A stretch of 20,947 nucleotides of DNA from Anaerolineaceae bacterium (GTDB taxonomy: Bacteria > Chloroflexota > Anaerolineae > Anaerolineales > Anaerolineaceae), in NCBI GenBank assembly GCA_021107195.1, contig JAIOTF010000187.1, positions 1-20,947 of the forward strand, written 5' to 3'. Of the stretch, positions 7,917 through 16,033 are shown piece after piece; the stretch's first letter is position 1, and each line of letters starts with the position of its first letter. A model generated the notes under the pieces. The model did not search any database, was not told where the DNA came from, and saw only the letters and a list, made by a program, of their open reading frames with translations. The translations under genes were made by a program, and so were the position numbers.

Positions 7917-9377
7917 TCAATATACAGGGCCCACACCAGCAGGTACCAGCATCTCAACGATCAAGCCGGGACCATCGGGGGAATTATAGATGTTCAGCCG
8001 TCCGCCAATGCTTTGCAAAATCGTGACCACCATCGGGATGCCCAGGCCAAAACCCTCGGTTTCTCTCGAACGTTGGGTATCGGCCTGCTGGTAAGGCTCA
8101 ACAATAGCAGCCCGCTGCTCAACAGAAAGATGCAAGCCATCATCGATCACCTTGATGCTGACCAGCTCTTCATCAATCTTGCTGATGATGAGGTTGATCT
8201 TTGGATCATGCCTGGGATGAAATTTCCTACTATTCTCAAACAGCTCCATCAGGATCAATTCAAAAGCGATCTTTGAAAAGGAGATGCTGCGATTATGCGC
8301 CGCCGCAGCGATCCGCACCACGGCCGGCTTGAGGTGAAGCTCTTTGCTGATTTCACTTGCAATAGCAGTAATATGCACCAGTTTGAAATTTTCGCCTTTG
8401 GGTGCAGATGCTGAAGCCCGCAAATAGGTCAGGATCTCCTGAACGTCGGTGCGCAGCCGTTCGGCGCCGATCAGAGCCAATTGCGCAAGCTCGCTCATCT
8501 TTTCAGGAGACATCTCCCCGGCAGACACATTCATCAATTCCACCACACCATAGACTGCGTTTAGTGGCGTGTTCAGCTTATGCGAAATGAGATAATGAAA
8601 TTTCTTGAAATCCTGCTCGGCGTTGACCGCCGCGCTGACATTGTGTAGGCTGACCACAGACACGGGATCTTCATCAGGGCCAGGGAAAACATCCACCTCC
8701 AGCCAAAACGCACGGTTGGCGCTGGTCTCGGGGATCATCAGATAACGCGGCTGCTTGGAAGGCTTGCGCCAATTCTCCCAAAGATATCCGGGATAACGGG
8801 TAAACTGTTTTTCGGTGATTTTCAGGAAACTAACCTGATTGGAAAGCTCCTGTTCAAGTGTCAGGTCGAGGTAACTGCGGGCTTTGGGATTAGCATACAA
8901 AATATGATCTTTCTGGTCCAGAAGCAGATACCCTTCGCCTGCCTGCTCAACTGCCCATTTAAATTGCGCCCGTTCTTTTTGCAGTTTCTTGTAGCGGTTC
9001 AAACGTAAAATCGTATTGACCCGTGCCTTGAGCTCTAAAAGATCGACTGGTTTGGTGAGGAAATCATCCGCCCCTGCTTCAATACCTTTAATGCGGGAAG
9101 CGCGATCATCCAGAGCAGTAACCATGACGATCGGCACTTCCTGCGTGTCCGCGTGTTCCCGTAATTTTCTGCAAACCTGGAAGCCGTTCATCTCAGGCAT
9201 CATTACGTCCAGCAGGATCAAATCCGGCTGTAAAATCAGTGCCTGATCATAAGCAGACTGTCCATCTTCTGCATAGTGGGCAGCCATGCCCTGTTCAGCA
9301 AGCATCAATTCAATCGTTTGCCGCAACGCAGGGTCGTCATCTGCTACCAGGATCACCGGAAAATTATTAAAATCCAT
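7917..9377 (-). CDS. Response regulator-PAS-histidine kinase hybrid
   Basis: The protein has about 487 residues and no membrane segment. Numbering here is from the upstream of two adjacent ATGs (9380); the second at 9377 is equally possible, and neither has a strong ribosome site. The N-terminal receiver domain (8-125) has the acidic pair in ADDD (14-16), phospho-acceptor Asp58, Thr88 and Lys110. A PAS-like domain (about 135-250) follows. The histidine-kinase core has His267 in SHKLNTPLNA, an N-box FEN (381-383), G1 DDG (413-415) and G2 GFGLG (443-447). The residue after the His is Lys, where Glu or Asp is usual. It is a soluble signalling protein with input receiver and output kinase; no partner regulator is adjacent and its signal is unknown. 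Confidence 0.88.
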   Translation of the reverse strand: MDFNNFPVILVADDDPALRQTIELMLAEQGMAAHYAEDGQSAYDQALILQPDLILLDVMMPEMNGFQVCRKLREHADTQEVPIVMVTALDDRASRIKGIEAGADDFLTKPVDLLELKARVNTILRLNRYKKLQKERAQFKWAVEQAGEGYLLLDQKDHILYANPKARSYLDLTLEQELSNQVSFLKITEKQFTRYPGYLWENWRKPSKQPRYLMIPETSANRAFWLEVDVFPGPDEDPVSVVSLHNVSAAVNAEQDFKKFHYLISHKLNTPLNAVYGVVELMNVSAGEMSPEKMSELAQLALIGAERLRTDVQEILTYLRASASAPKGENFKLVHITAIASEISKELHLKPAVVRIAAAAHNRSISFSKIAFELILMELFENSRKFHPRHDPKINLIISKIDEELVSIKVIDDGLHLSVEQRAAIVEPYQQADTQRSRETEGFGLGIPMVVTILQSIGGRLNIYNSPDGPGLIVEMLVPAGVGPVY

Positions 9378-9536
9378 CATTTCATTTTAACCAATAACAA
9401 GAGTTTTTCGGCTGGATTAGCATTATTCAAAAGGAGCGGGGCCTTTGCCAGGCAACAGGTGCATGGATCGTGCCGGAATGACAATTTCCTTATATTAATT
9501 TTATCAGAAATTACGCAGCAGTCTTTAAAGATTACG

Positions 9537-9568
9537 TAAAAGCCCCGTTCCCATATCTGGGAACGGGG
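9537..9568 (-). terminator. Rho-independent terminator after the DLDH gene
   Basis: An 11-bp perfect stem (9543-9553 with 9558-9568, 4-base loop) is followed on the minus strand by CTTTTACG. It lies 100-125 bases past the stop at 9668. The plus-strand side lacks a T run. Confidence 0.7.
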
Positions 9569-9667
9569 ACCTATACTTTAGTTTCGATAGATTCCCATTT
9601 GCTTGTTATGCGCAAGCCTGATCCGGACAACAGTAAAAAGGGAAGAGATAACGCGTTATTCTATTTC

Positions 9668-11083
9668 TCAGATGTAAAAATCAACTGCCTTGCCCAGGGA
9701 ATATTCCAGAGCCGAGCGAATGATCTCTGCATAAGTGGGGTGGGCGTGAATGATCTCAGCCACATCATGAATATCGGTCTTGAGAGCAATCATGTTAGCC
9801 AGTTCCTGCATGATCTCGGAAACACCATGCCCAATAGCCTGTGCAGCAATCACGCGGTCATTCCGTATCCACAGCTTGAGGAAACCGTCAGTGAAATCTT
9901 CAATACTGGCCCGCAGGTTGGCAGCAAAGGGTACCTTGACCACCTGAACACCATCCAGACCCTGGGGCACAGTGCCTACGCCAACAATCTCTGGCAGGCT
10001 GTAAATCACAGCCGGGATAACTTCATAATCCATCTCACGCAGCGCCTCACTGGATTTCTGCATGATGTTCTCGGCAGCCACAATGCCTTGCTGAATACCC
10101 ACGTGCGCCAGGATGGATTTGCCGGTCGCGTCGCCGACAGCCCAGATGCCAGGGACATTGGTCTGCTGATAATCATTAACGTTCACGCCGCGCAATGTAT
10201 GTTCAATGCCCAGTGTGGTATAGGTCTCTTCATGCACCACGGCCATGCGCCCGATGGCAATCAAAGTCATGCTGCATTCGATCTTTACCTCTTCACCGGT
10301 CTTCTGGTTTTCAGCGGTAAGTATGCCGCCCTTGACAGAAAGCACTTTGTGCGAAGTGAGGATACGCACGCCATTAGCTTCCATCTGGGCTGTGATCTCG
10401 GCTGAAATATCTTCGTCCATGCCTGCCAGAACGCGATCCAGGAATTCAACCACCGTCACCTGACTGCCCAAATTCGAGAAGATGGTCGCAAATTCAAGGC
10501 CGATCACACCGCCGCCGACAATGGTTAGTTTTTCGGGACGCTCGTCTATCGTGATCAGGCGGTTACTGCTGACAATGGAGGGGTCGTTTTTATCGACAAA
10601 GCCGGGGATAAGCGGCTTGGAGCCGGTGGCGATGATGATATGCTCAGCCTCGATCAGGTCTTCTCCCCCGTCGTAATGCATTTCTTCACCATCGGCATCC
10701 AGCTTGCCTTTCAGCACGCGCACCTTGCCAGGCGCAGTGATCTGAGCTTCCCCTTGATAGAGGTCAACTTTGTGATGATTTAAAAGATCAGTCACACTCT
10801 GGCGTGTCTGCAGCACAACCTGGTTGCGGCGGGCAGCCACCCGTGCAAAATTGATCTGGAAATCTGAAACATCAATCCCGTATTTATGGCTGTCTTTCAC
10901 GTCACGGGCAATCTTGGCGGATTCGATCATCGCCTTGCTGGGAGTGCAGCCCCAATTGGTGCAAATACCGCCAATGAAATCGCGCTCGACCAATGCAACT
11001 CGTCCGCCAAGCTGGGATATCCGCATAGCGCAACTGTGTCCGGAAGGCCCGCCGCCAATCACCACCGCAGTATATTTTTCCAT
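9668..11083 (-). CDS. lpdA: Dihydrolipoyl dehydrogenase-type flavoprotein disulfide reductase
   Basis: The 471-residue enzyme would reoxidise dihydrolipoamide with NAD+ as the E3 subunit of 2-oxo-acid dehydrogenase or glycine cleavage complexes. It has an N-terminal FAD site GGGPSG (10-15), the redox pair Cys41/Cys46 in CTNWGCTPSK, an NAD site IVGGGVIGLEFA (about 178-189) and a second FAD motif AVGDATG. The C-terminal dimer domain carries HAHPTYAE, with the base His near 448. The usual text around the disulfide is CLNxGCIPSK, so the two Thr residues are slightly unusual. AAGGAG lies upstream of the ATG. No E1 or E2 gene adjoins it, so a related activity of the same family is possible and the symbol is tentative. 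Confidence 0.85.
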   Translation of the reverse strand: MEKYTAVVIGGGPSGHSCAMRISQLGGRVALVERDFIGGICTNWGCTPSKAMIESAKIARDVKDSHKYGIDVSDFQINFARVAARRNQVVLQTRQSVTDLLNHHKVDLYQGEAQITAPGKVRVLKGKLDADGEEMHYDGGEDLIEAEHIIIATGSKPLIPGFVDKNDPSIVSSNRLITIDERPEKLTIVGGGVIGLEFATIFSNLGSQVTVVEFLDRVLAGMDEDISAEITAQMEANGVRILTSHKVLSVKGGILTAENQKTGEEVKIECSMTLIAIGRMAVVHEETYTTLGIEHTLRGVNVNDYQQTNVPGIWAVGDATGKSILAHVGIQQGIVAAENIMQKSSEALREMDYEVIPAVIYSLPEIVGVGTVPQGLDGVQVVKVPFAANLRASIEDFTDGFLKLWIRNDRVIAAQAIGHGVSEIMQELANMIALKTDIHDVAEIIHAHPTYAEIIRSALEYSLGKAVDFYI

Positions 11084-11265
11084 TTTCTTTCTCCTTGATT
11101 ATGCTTCAAAACCATATCACAACAATTATATACGACAATCATTCTCTTTATTACCTTATAAGATATATTATAATACATTCACGAAAATTGTGGGAATGAT
11201 TTTTGGGTAAACTTTGAAAGAGTGTAACGACAGAAATATGTACTCTCGCCGCCCTCGATAGAGGA
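11084..11265. other. AT-rich intergenic stretch upstream of the DLDH gene
   Basis: No gene is seen. The stretch is markedly A/T-rich and carries two minus-strand TATAAT hexamers (11130-11125 and 11172-11167). Either could serve the DLDH gene, but neither has a convincing -35 box. Confidence 0.4.
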
Positions 11266-11305
11266 ACGAAAAACTACCCCCAAAATCTATGATCCCAGGG
11301 GTAGT
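11266..11305 (-). terminator. Rho-independent terminator of ppk
   Basis: On the minus strand ACTACCCC (11305-11298) pairs with GGGGTAGT (11280-11273) across a 17-base loop and is followed by TTTTTCG. It lies about 40 bases past the ppk stop. Confidence 0.75.
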
Positions 11306-11343
11306 GAAGTAAACACCGTACGCTTGTGAAAAAAAGTGAAACG

Positions 11344-13488
11344 CTATTTCTCTGCGGCAGAACGCTTTTGGGCTGATCGGATGAAAGTCTTCTGTGCGTT
11401 GCGGGCAGTGCGCTCGGAGCGCGGTTTGAGATGGCGATAACTGCCGTCGGGCAGCATCACCCGCGACTTTACATTGTCTTCCATCAAAGTCTTGAGAATG
11501 TGACTGCGAATATGGCGCACCAGTGCAGGTTCCTCAACCGGAAAAAGAACTTCCACCCGGCGGTTCAGGTTACGCGGCATCAAATCAGCACTGCCAAGAT
11601 AGATATTCGGTTTGCCGCCATTGCGGAAATAATAAATACGGCTGTGTTCGAGAAATCGTCCCAGAACGCTGACCACGCGGATGTTATCACTCATTCCCTT
11701 AATCCCCGGGCGCAAGGAACAAATCCCGCGCACGCTCAAATCGATCCTGACGCCAGCCCGCGAAGCCTGATACAGCAGTTTGATCAAAGGCGGATCAACC
11801 AGGGAATTCATCTTAAAGATGATATGCCCTCGTTCGCCATTTTTCTGGTTGTTCATCTCATGGCGGATCAGGTTTTCAAATTGACTGCGAAGATTGATCG
11901 GAGCAACCAGCAGTTTGCGATAATCTTCCTTCAAAGAATAGCCGGTCAAATAATTGAACACATCGGAACAATCCGCACCAATTTCTTCATCACAAGTGAA
12001 CATACCAATATCTTCGTATAACTGGGCAGTGACATGATTGTAATTTCCGGTGCCCAGGTGAACATAGCGGCGGATATGTTCCCCTTCTTTGCGTACCACG
12101 AGAGCGATCTTGCAATGAGTCTTTAAACCCATCAGACCATATGTAACGTGGACGCCTTCCTGTTCCAGCATCTTGGCCCAGCCGATATTGGATTCTTCAT
12201 CAAAGCGCGCTTTCAACTCCACCAGGACAGCAACCTGCTTGCCATGATCCCGGCGGGCTTCGAGCAAAGCCTGAACGACGGGGGAATTCTTGCCCACGCG
12301 GTAGAGTGTTTGTTTGATGGCGAGCACCTGTGGATCACGCGCGGCAGCCCGCAGGAATTCCACCACCGGTGAGAAAGACTCATAAGGATGATGCAGGAGA
12401 ATATCTTTTTTGCGGATCCTGGAAAAAATGGTAACACTGGGATCTTCAAGTGCGGTTTTCAGCGGCGCAGGAATAGCAGGGGCAAAGGGACGGTACTTCA
12501 AATCATAGCGGTCAATGGACATCAATTGCATCAGGTCACTGAAACTGAGCGGTGTGTCCATGTAGTACACGTCTTTGGGATCCATTTCAAGATTTTCTTC
12601 AAGGATCTCGCGAATATAGTCGGGCATATTTTGGTTGACCATCAGGCGCACCACCCGCCCAAATCGGCGCTTGCGGACGTTCTCCTCCATCGTTTCCAGC
12701 AGGTCAACCGCTTCCAGTTCCTGGATCTCCACATCCGCATTGCGGGTAACATGGAAAGGATGCACTTCAAGCACTTCCATGCCGGGGAAGAGGGCGGCCA
12801 GATTGGCCATGATCACCTGGCTGTTCCACACGAAGTAATGGTTGTGCGGCACCGTGCCATCCTTGCGCACGCTGCCCGAAGAACGCTTGATCGGCACCAG
12901 ATGCGGCAGGGTCGCCGGCACTTTGACCCGCGCAAAATGGTGAGTATCTTCACGGTCGCTGATCAATACCGCCAGGTTGAGGCTCAAATTGGAAATATGG
13001 GGGAAGGGATGCCCCGGGTCAAAGGCCAGCGGGGTCAAAACCGGAAAGACGACTTCATCGAAATAAGCGTCCACGGTTTCTTTTTGTTTTTCACTCAGTT
13101 CATCATAATTAAGAATATGGATCCCGGTCTCATCCAAAGCTGGTTCCAGCACATCATTGAAGTAAGCGCGCACTTCTTCCATCAAACCCTTGGCCTGCTT
13201 ACGGATCTCGGCTAGTTGTTCAGCAGGGGTGAGGCCATCCATCGACAAATCAGTCATCCCGCTGGCATTCTGCATCAGCAGGCCGCCCACCCGCACCATG
13301 AAGAACTCATCCAGGTTGGAACTCACAATAGCAAGGAATTTGATCCGTTCCAACAGGGGGTTGTCCTCATCCTGGGCTTCTTCGAGAACACGCCGCTGAA
13401 ATTGCAGCAGCCCCAGCTCGCGGTTGATGTAATTAACGGGGTTCTCCAGATTCTCGGCATCGAATTGAATTTTTGGGGTGTTTGCCAT
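11344..13488 (-). CDS. ppk1: Polyphosphate kinase 1
   Basis: The 714-residue enzyme reversibly transfers the terminal phosphate of ATP onto polyphosphate. The four PPK1 domains are evident. The N-terminal helical domain starts ENPVNYINRELGLLQFQRRVLEEA. The head domain carries PLAFDPGHPFPHISNLSLNLAV split across 151-173. The first catalytic domain contains the phosphorylated His458 in LKTHCKIALV, followed by RRYVHLGTGNYN. The last domain has GICSLRPGIKG and LEHSRIYYFRNGG with the second conserved His. Length and motifs are normal and intact. The start has GGAG about 8 bases upstream. It is transcribed alone, divergently from the Cys-rich gene; no ppx is present in the window. Confidence 0.97.
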   Translation of the reverse strand: MANTPKIQFDAENLENPVNYINRELGLLQFQRRVLEEAQDEDNPLLERIKFLAIVSSNLDEFFMVRVGGLLMQNASGMTDLSMDGLTPAEQLAEIRKQAKGLMEEVRAYFNDVLEPALDETGIHILNYDELSEKQKETVDAYFDEVVFPVLTPLAFDPGHPFPHISNLSLNLAVLISDREDTHHFARVKVPATLPHLVPIKRSSGSVRKDGTVPHNHYFVWNSQVIMANLAALFPGMEVLEVHPFHVTRNADVEIQELEAVDLLETMEENVRKRRFGRVVRLMVNQNMPDYIREILEENLEMDPKDVYYMDTPLSFSDLMQLMSIDRYDLKYRPFAPAIPAPLKTALEDPSVTIFSRIRKKDILLHHPYESFSPVVEFLRAAARDPQVLAIKQTLYRVGKNSPVVQALLEARRDHGKQVAVLVELKARFDEESNIGWAKMLEQEGVHVTYGLMGLKTHCKIALVVRKEGEHIRRYVHLGTGNYNHVTAQLYEDIGMFTCDEEIGADCSDVFNYLTGYSLKEDYRKLLVAPINLRSQFENLIRHEMNNQKNGERGHIIFKMNSLVDPPLIKLLYQASRAGVRIDLSVRGICSLRPGIKGMSDNIRVVSVLGRFLEHSRIYYFRNGGKPNIYLGSADLMPRNLNRRVEVLFPVEEPALVRHIRSHILKTLMEDNVKSRVMLPDGSYRHLKPRSERTARNAQKTFIRSAQKRSAAEK

Positions 13489-13602
13489 ACTTTGCTCCGT
13501 GTATGCGTACCAATATCCCTGTTGAATACAGGAGGTATTATGTTTTGAACTGCTTTAACTATACAATAGAGAGTAGGAATGCGTCAACCAGAGAATGTCA
13601 TT

Positions 13603-14229
13603 ATGAACAAAAAACGATTGCTCATCATCTCATCTGTGATCCTGCTCACCCTCGCGCTGATTTTCACAGTCCTTCACCTGCGCCGCCCGGCGCAATGGCT
13701 CACCTTCGCAGAATGCGAAGAAAAGGGTGGCGGCGCATGGCCGGTTGATCTCTACCATTCCGACATCTGCCCTGCTTGTGCGGCATATCGGGAATGTGAA
13801 AGCGTATACAACGACTACAGTGAAACGTGCCCCGAATGTTACGGGGCTTGCCCGGAGTGCCAGGCCCAATATTCCCTGCATGAGTCTTGTCCGGAATGCT
13901 ATGAACCCTGCCAAAACTGTCAAAACAAATACCTGAATAACTTCAAGAGCGACGAGGAACGCTATCAACTTTGCCCGGACTGCAAAGTCTGCGATTCTTG
14001 CAGAGAAGAACTCAACACCAAGATCATCAATTGCCCGGCCTGCATCTCCTGCAATGAGTGCAAGGAAGAAAACAAGAAATGCGACGATATCAGTGAAGTC
14101 TGTCCCGATGTATTCCCCTGCGCTGAATGCATGGAAGAAATGGGCATGTATCCCGACAAATGTCCAGGGGGAATGGAGAAGCTCGGAAATATCTCCGATG
14201 CCGCCATGTGGGTTCAGTGCTGCAAGTAA
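13603..14229 (+). CDS. Cys-rich membrane-anchored protein of unknown function
   Basis: I do not recognise this family. From the chosen ATG the product is 208 residues: MNKKR, a hydrophobic segment (about 6-26) acting as signal anchor or uncleaved signal, then a hydrophilic domain with 27 cysteines. About ten CxxC pairs are present, mostly CPEC, CPAC or CPDC, arranged in repeated groups such as CPECYGACPEC, CPECYEPCQNC, CPDCKVCDSC and CPACISCNEC. The domain is acidic, rich in Glu and Asp between cysteines, and ends in CCK. Such spacing suits metal binding (zinc or iron-sulfur) or many disulfides if the domain is outside the cell. An alternative ATG at 13579 (GAGAG upstream) adds eight residues. 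It lies 12 bp before the VOC gene and may share its message. Both orientation and function are open. Confidence 0.8.
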   Translation: MNKKRLLIISSVILLTLALIFTVLHLRRPAQWLTFAECEEKGGGAWPVDLYHSDICPACAAYRECESVYNDYSETCPECYGACPECQAQYSLHESCPECYEPCQNCQNKYLNNFKSDEERYQLCPDCKVCDSCREELNTKIINCPACISCNECKEENKKCDDISEVCPDVFPCAECMEEMGMYPDKCPGGMEKLGNISDAAMWVQCCK

Positions 14230-14241
14230 AAAGGAATATTT

Positions 14242-14658
14242 ATGAAACAATCCATCATCCACATCGCCCTGGTCGTTGACGACTATGACGAAGCGATTGA
14301 CTTCTATACCAAGAAACTGCACTTCACCCTGATCGAGGATAGCCACCAGCCCGAGTAGGACAAACGCTGGGTCGTGGTGGCTCCCCCCGGTTCCACCGGA
14401 ACAACCCTGCTCCTCGCCAGAGCATCAAAACCGGAACAAAAACCCTTCGTAGGCAATCAGGCCGGTGGGCGGGTGTTTCTCTTCCTCAATTCCGATGACT
14501 TCTGGCGGGACTACAACGAGATGGTGACCAAAGGCATTAAATTTGTCCGCGAACCCAAACAAGCGAAGTATGGCTTGGTCGCTGTGTTTGAAGATCTATA
14601 TGGCAATCGGTGGGATTTATTGCAGTTAAATGAAGATCATCCATTGCACGATCGCTAG
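14242..14658 (+). pseudogene. VOC/glyoxalase-like protein interrupted by in-frame TAG
   Basis: The frame opens at an ATG with AAGGA upstream. It encodes 38 residues (MKQSIIHIALVVDDYDEAID and on, ending SHQPE), then TAG at 14356-14358. It continues in the same frame as DKRWVVVAPPGSTGTTLLLA to GGRVFLFLNSDDFWRDYNEM and FEDLYGNRWDLLQ, ending in TAG at 14656. The whole fits a single-domain vicinal-oxygen-chelate protein of about 138 residues, with His7 and the Glu of VFEDLYGN as likely metal ligands. Gln is the probable original residue at the stop (CAG to TAG). Downstream initiation at 14374 would give a 94-residue piece lacking the first beta-alpha unit and its metal His. As read it is broken; substrate unknown. 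Confidence 0.85.
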
Positions 14659-14724
14659 GGTATCAAACTGGGATTATTTGTCCAGTCATATTTTATAGTA
14701 AACATAGGAGGCGGGCACATAGTA

Positions 14725-14807
14725 TCCAATGCTTTGTTGGAAGCCTTGCGCCCCTACAAAAAGCCCCCCTTGTCAAAAAGGGGGGGGCGCGAAGCAGCGG
14801 GGGGATT
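14725..14807. repeat. Dispersed repeat copy B plus adjoining C/G-run palindrome
   Basis: Positions 14725-14751 are the near-identical reverse complement of 101-127 (26/27). The copy continues with CCCCTAC and then a palindromic element, CCCCCCTT-GTCAAA-AAGGGGGG, with a downstream GGGGGGATTG. Elements of this look are common between genes in some bacterial genomes; the family name is not known to me. Confidence 0.6.
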
Positions 14808-14972
14808 GCCCCACAGTCAGCAACTCACCCCTGTCAAACAATTCTCACTTTCTTAACTTAAAAATCGCTGCCGCGAACAAGATCACCTTATGCTTCCTCT
14901 AATTTGCAGCTGTATCGCAAATTGGGGAACGCGTAGCGGTTCCGTAGAAACAGAGATAGGGGATAAACATCA

Positions 14973-15022
14973 ACCGCCTGACGACCAACGGCCGCCAGGC
15001 GGTACTTCCAGGACGCGGAAGT
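14973..15022 (-). terminator. Hairpins downstream of dppC, probable operon end
   Basis: ACCGCCTG (14973-14980) pairs with CAGGCGGT (14996-15003), and a smaller stem ACTTCC/GGAAGT lies at 15004-15022, 10-60 bases past the dppC stop. The minus-strand tail (TGATGTTTATC) is only mildly T-rich, so efficient intrinsic termination is uncertain. Confidence 0.4.
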
Positions 15023-15032
15023 CCAAAACAAA

Positions 15033-16025
15033 TTACTCGGTGCCCTGCAAGCGGGGGTCGAGGGCATCGCGCAGGCCGTCACCCAGAAAGGTGAAAGCCA
15101 GCACCACCAGCGCCACGCAGATAGCCGGGGCCAGCAGCACCCAGCGCTGGGCGTTGATCGCCGATTGGCCGTCCAGCAGCAGCGATCCCCAACTGGTGAT
15201 GAAAATATCTTTCGGGTTGGTTGAAGGCCGCAAGCCCAGTCCCAGGTAGCCGAGGATAGCTTCGGTAATGATCATCGCCGGGATGGTGAAAGCAGTCTGG
15301 ATGATGACCGGACCCAGGCAGTTCGGCAGAATATAACGGAACATGATGTGCAGGTCACTGGCGCCCAGACAGCGCGCCGCTTCGATATATTCTTTCTCCT
15401 TGATCGAGAGTACCTGCCCGCGCACGATGCGCGCCACAGCCACCCAATTGACCAGCGACAGCGCACCAAACAGCAGGAAGAGGCCATTCAGCATCTTTCC
15501 CACCGCTGTATCACGCAGCGAAATCATGATGATGATAAAAAACAGCAGGTCGGGGAAAGCATACACCACATCGGTGATGCGCATCAGGAAGTTATCCACC
15601 CGCCCGCCGACATACCCTGCTGTCAGACCCATTAGAATGCCGACCACCAAAATGATCGCCGTGGGAAAGAAGCCCACCACCATCGATACGCGGGCGCCGT
15701 AGATCACACGGCTGAGCACGTCACGCCCAAGCGTATCCGTCCCCAGCAGGAACTGCGGGTCCGGGTTGAGCCCATTCGGTCCTTCTTCGATGAACACAGG
15801 CGGCAGGAATCCCTTGCCGCCGTGGATCTCAATCGGACTGAAGGGGGCAATTTGTTTGGCAAAGATCGCCACAACAGCGAAGATAGCGATGATCACCAGG
15901 CCCACCATCGAGGCCTTGTTGCGCATCAAACGATACCAGGCGTCGGCCATCAGGTTGCGCGATTGAGCTTTCATTTCCAGGCTGGCGATTTTAGAAGCTT
16001 GTTCTTTCGTTGTTAGTTGTGCCAT
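15033..16025 (-). CDS. dppC: Peptide/nickel ABC transporter permease (DppC type)
   Basis: The 330-residue second permease of the importer has an N-terminal cytoplasmic stretch and a first helix (about 40-60). A periplasm-facing segment follows, with the family motif FLLGTDTLGRDVLSRVIYGAR split around 92-112. Five further helices follow, with the ATPase-contact EAA loop YIEAARCLGASDLHIMFRYI (about 218-237) and the C-terminal LGDGLRDALDPRL. It starts 8 bp after the dppB stop, so it is co-transcribed with dppB and the binding protein. It is intact, but its partner DppB is frameshifted and DppD truncated, so function of the complex depends on whether those lesions are real. Confidence 0.95.
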   Translation of the reverse strand: MAQLTTKEQASKIASLEMKAQSRNLMADAWYRLMRNKASMVGLVIIAIFAVVAIFAKQIAPFSPIEIHGGKGFLPPVFIEEGPNGLNPDPQFLLGTDTLGRDVLSRVIYGARVSMVVGFFPTAIILVVGILMGLTAGYVGGRVDNFLMRITDVVYAFPDLLFFIIIMISLRDTAVGKMLNGLFLLFGALSLVNWVAVARIVRGQVLSIKEKEYIEAARCLGASDLHIMFRYILPNCLGPVIIQTAFTIPAMIITEAILGYLGLGLRPSTNPKDIFITSWGSLLLDGQSAINAQRWVLLAPAICVALVVLAFTFLGDGLRDALDPRLQGTE

Positions 16026-16033
16026 ATCTCACC

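Larger units (their letters stand above)
14659..15032. other. Intergenic region with repeats between convergent genes
   Basis: No gene is supported. It contains the second copy of the dispersed repeat (14725-14757), immediately followed by a GC-rich palindrome (AGCCCCCCTTGTC then a G run, then GCAGCGGGGGGATT, to about 14807). A 7-bp stem lies at 14901-14907/14917-14923, and hairpins follow dppC (14973-15022). It separates the convergent VOC and dppC genes. Confidence 0.6.

Noticed and set aside
9543..9590. Shared 12-mer ACTTTAGTTTCG at about 9576 and 20821 as ends of one mobile element
   Set aside because: The match does not extend and no inverted repeat or target duplication supports it. 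One chance 12-mer match in a 21-kb window is not strong evidence.
12388..13215. 275-codon plus-strand open frame inside ppk
   Set aside because: Fully antisense to an intact, strongly conserved ppk. No domain or ribosome site supports it.
13630..14346. 238-codon minus-strand open frame opposite the Cys-rich and VOC genes
   Set aside because: The reverse complement of Cys/Glu-rich codons gives long open frames rich in Ala, Phe and Val. It crosses two plus-strand genes with better starts and protein features.
466..14358. Stop-codon reassignment as the explanation for in-frame TAA and TAG
   Set aside because: Intact genes in the window end in TAA (adaptor, dppC, dppF), TAG (glnS, ppk, permease) and TGA (ATPase, DLDH, kinase). 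No codon is free to be reassigned generally; only local readthrough remains possible.
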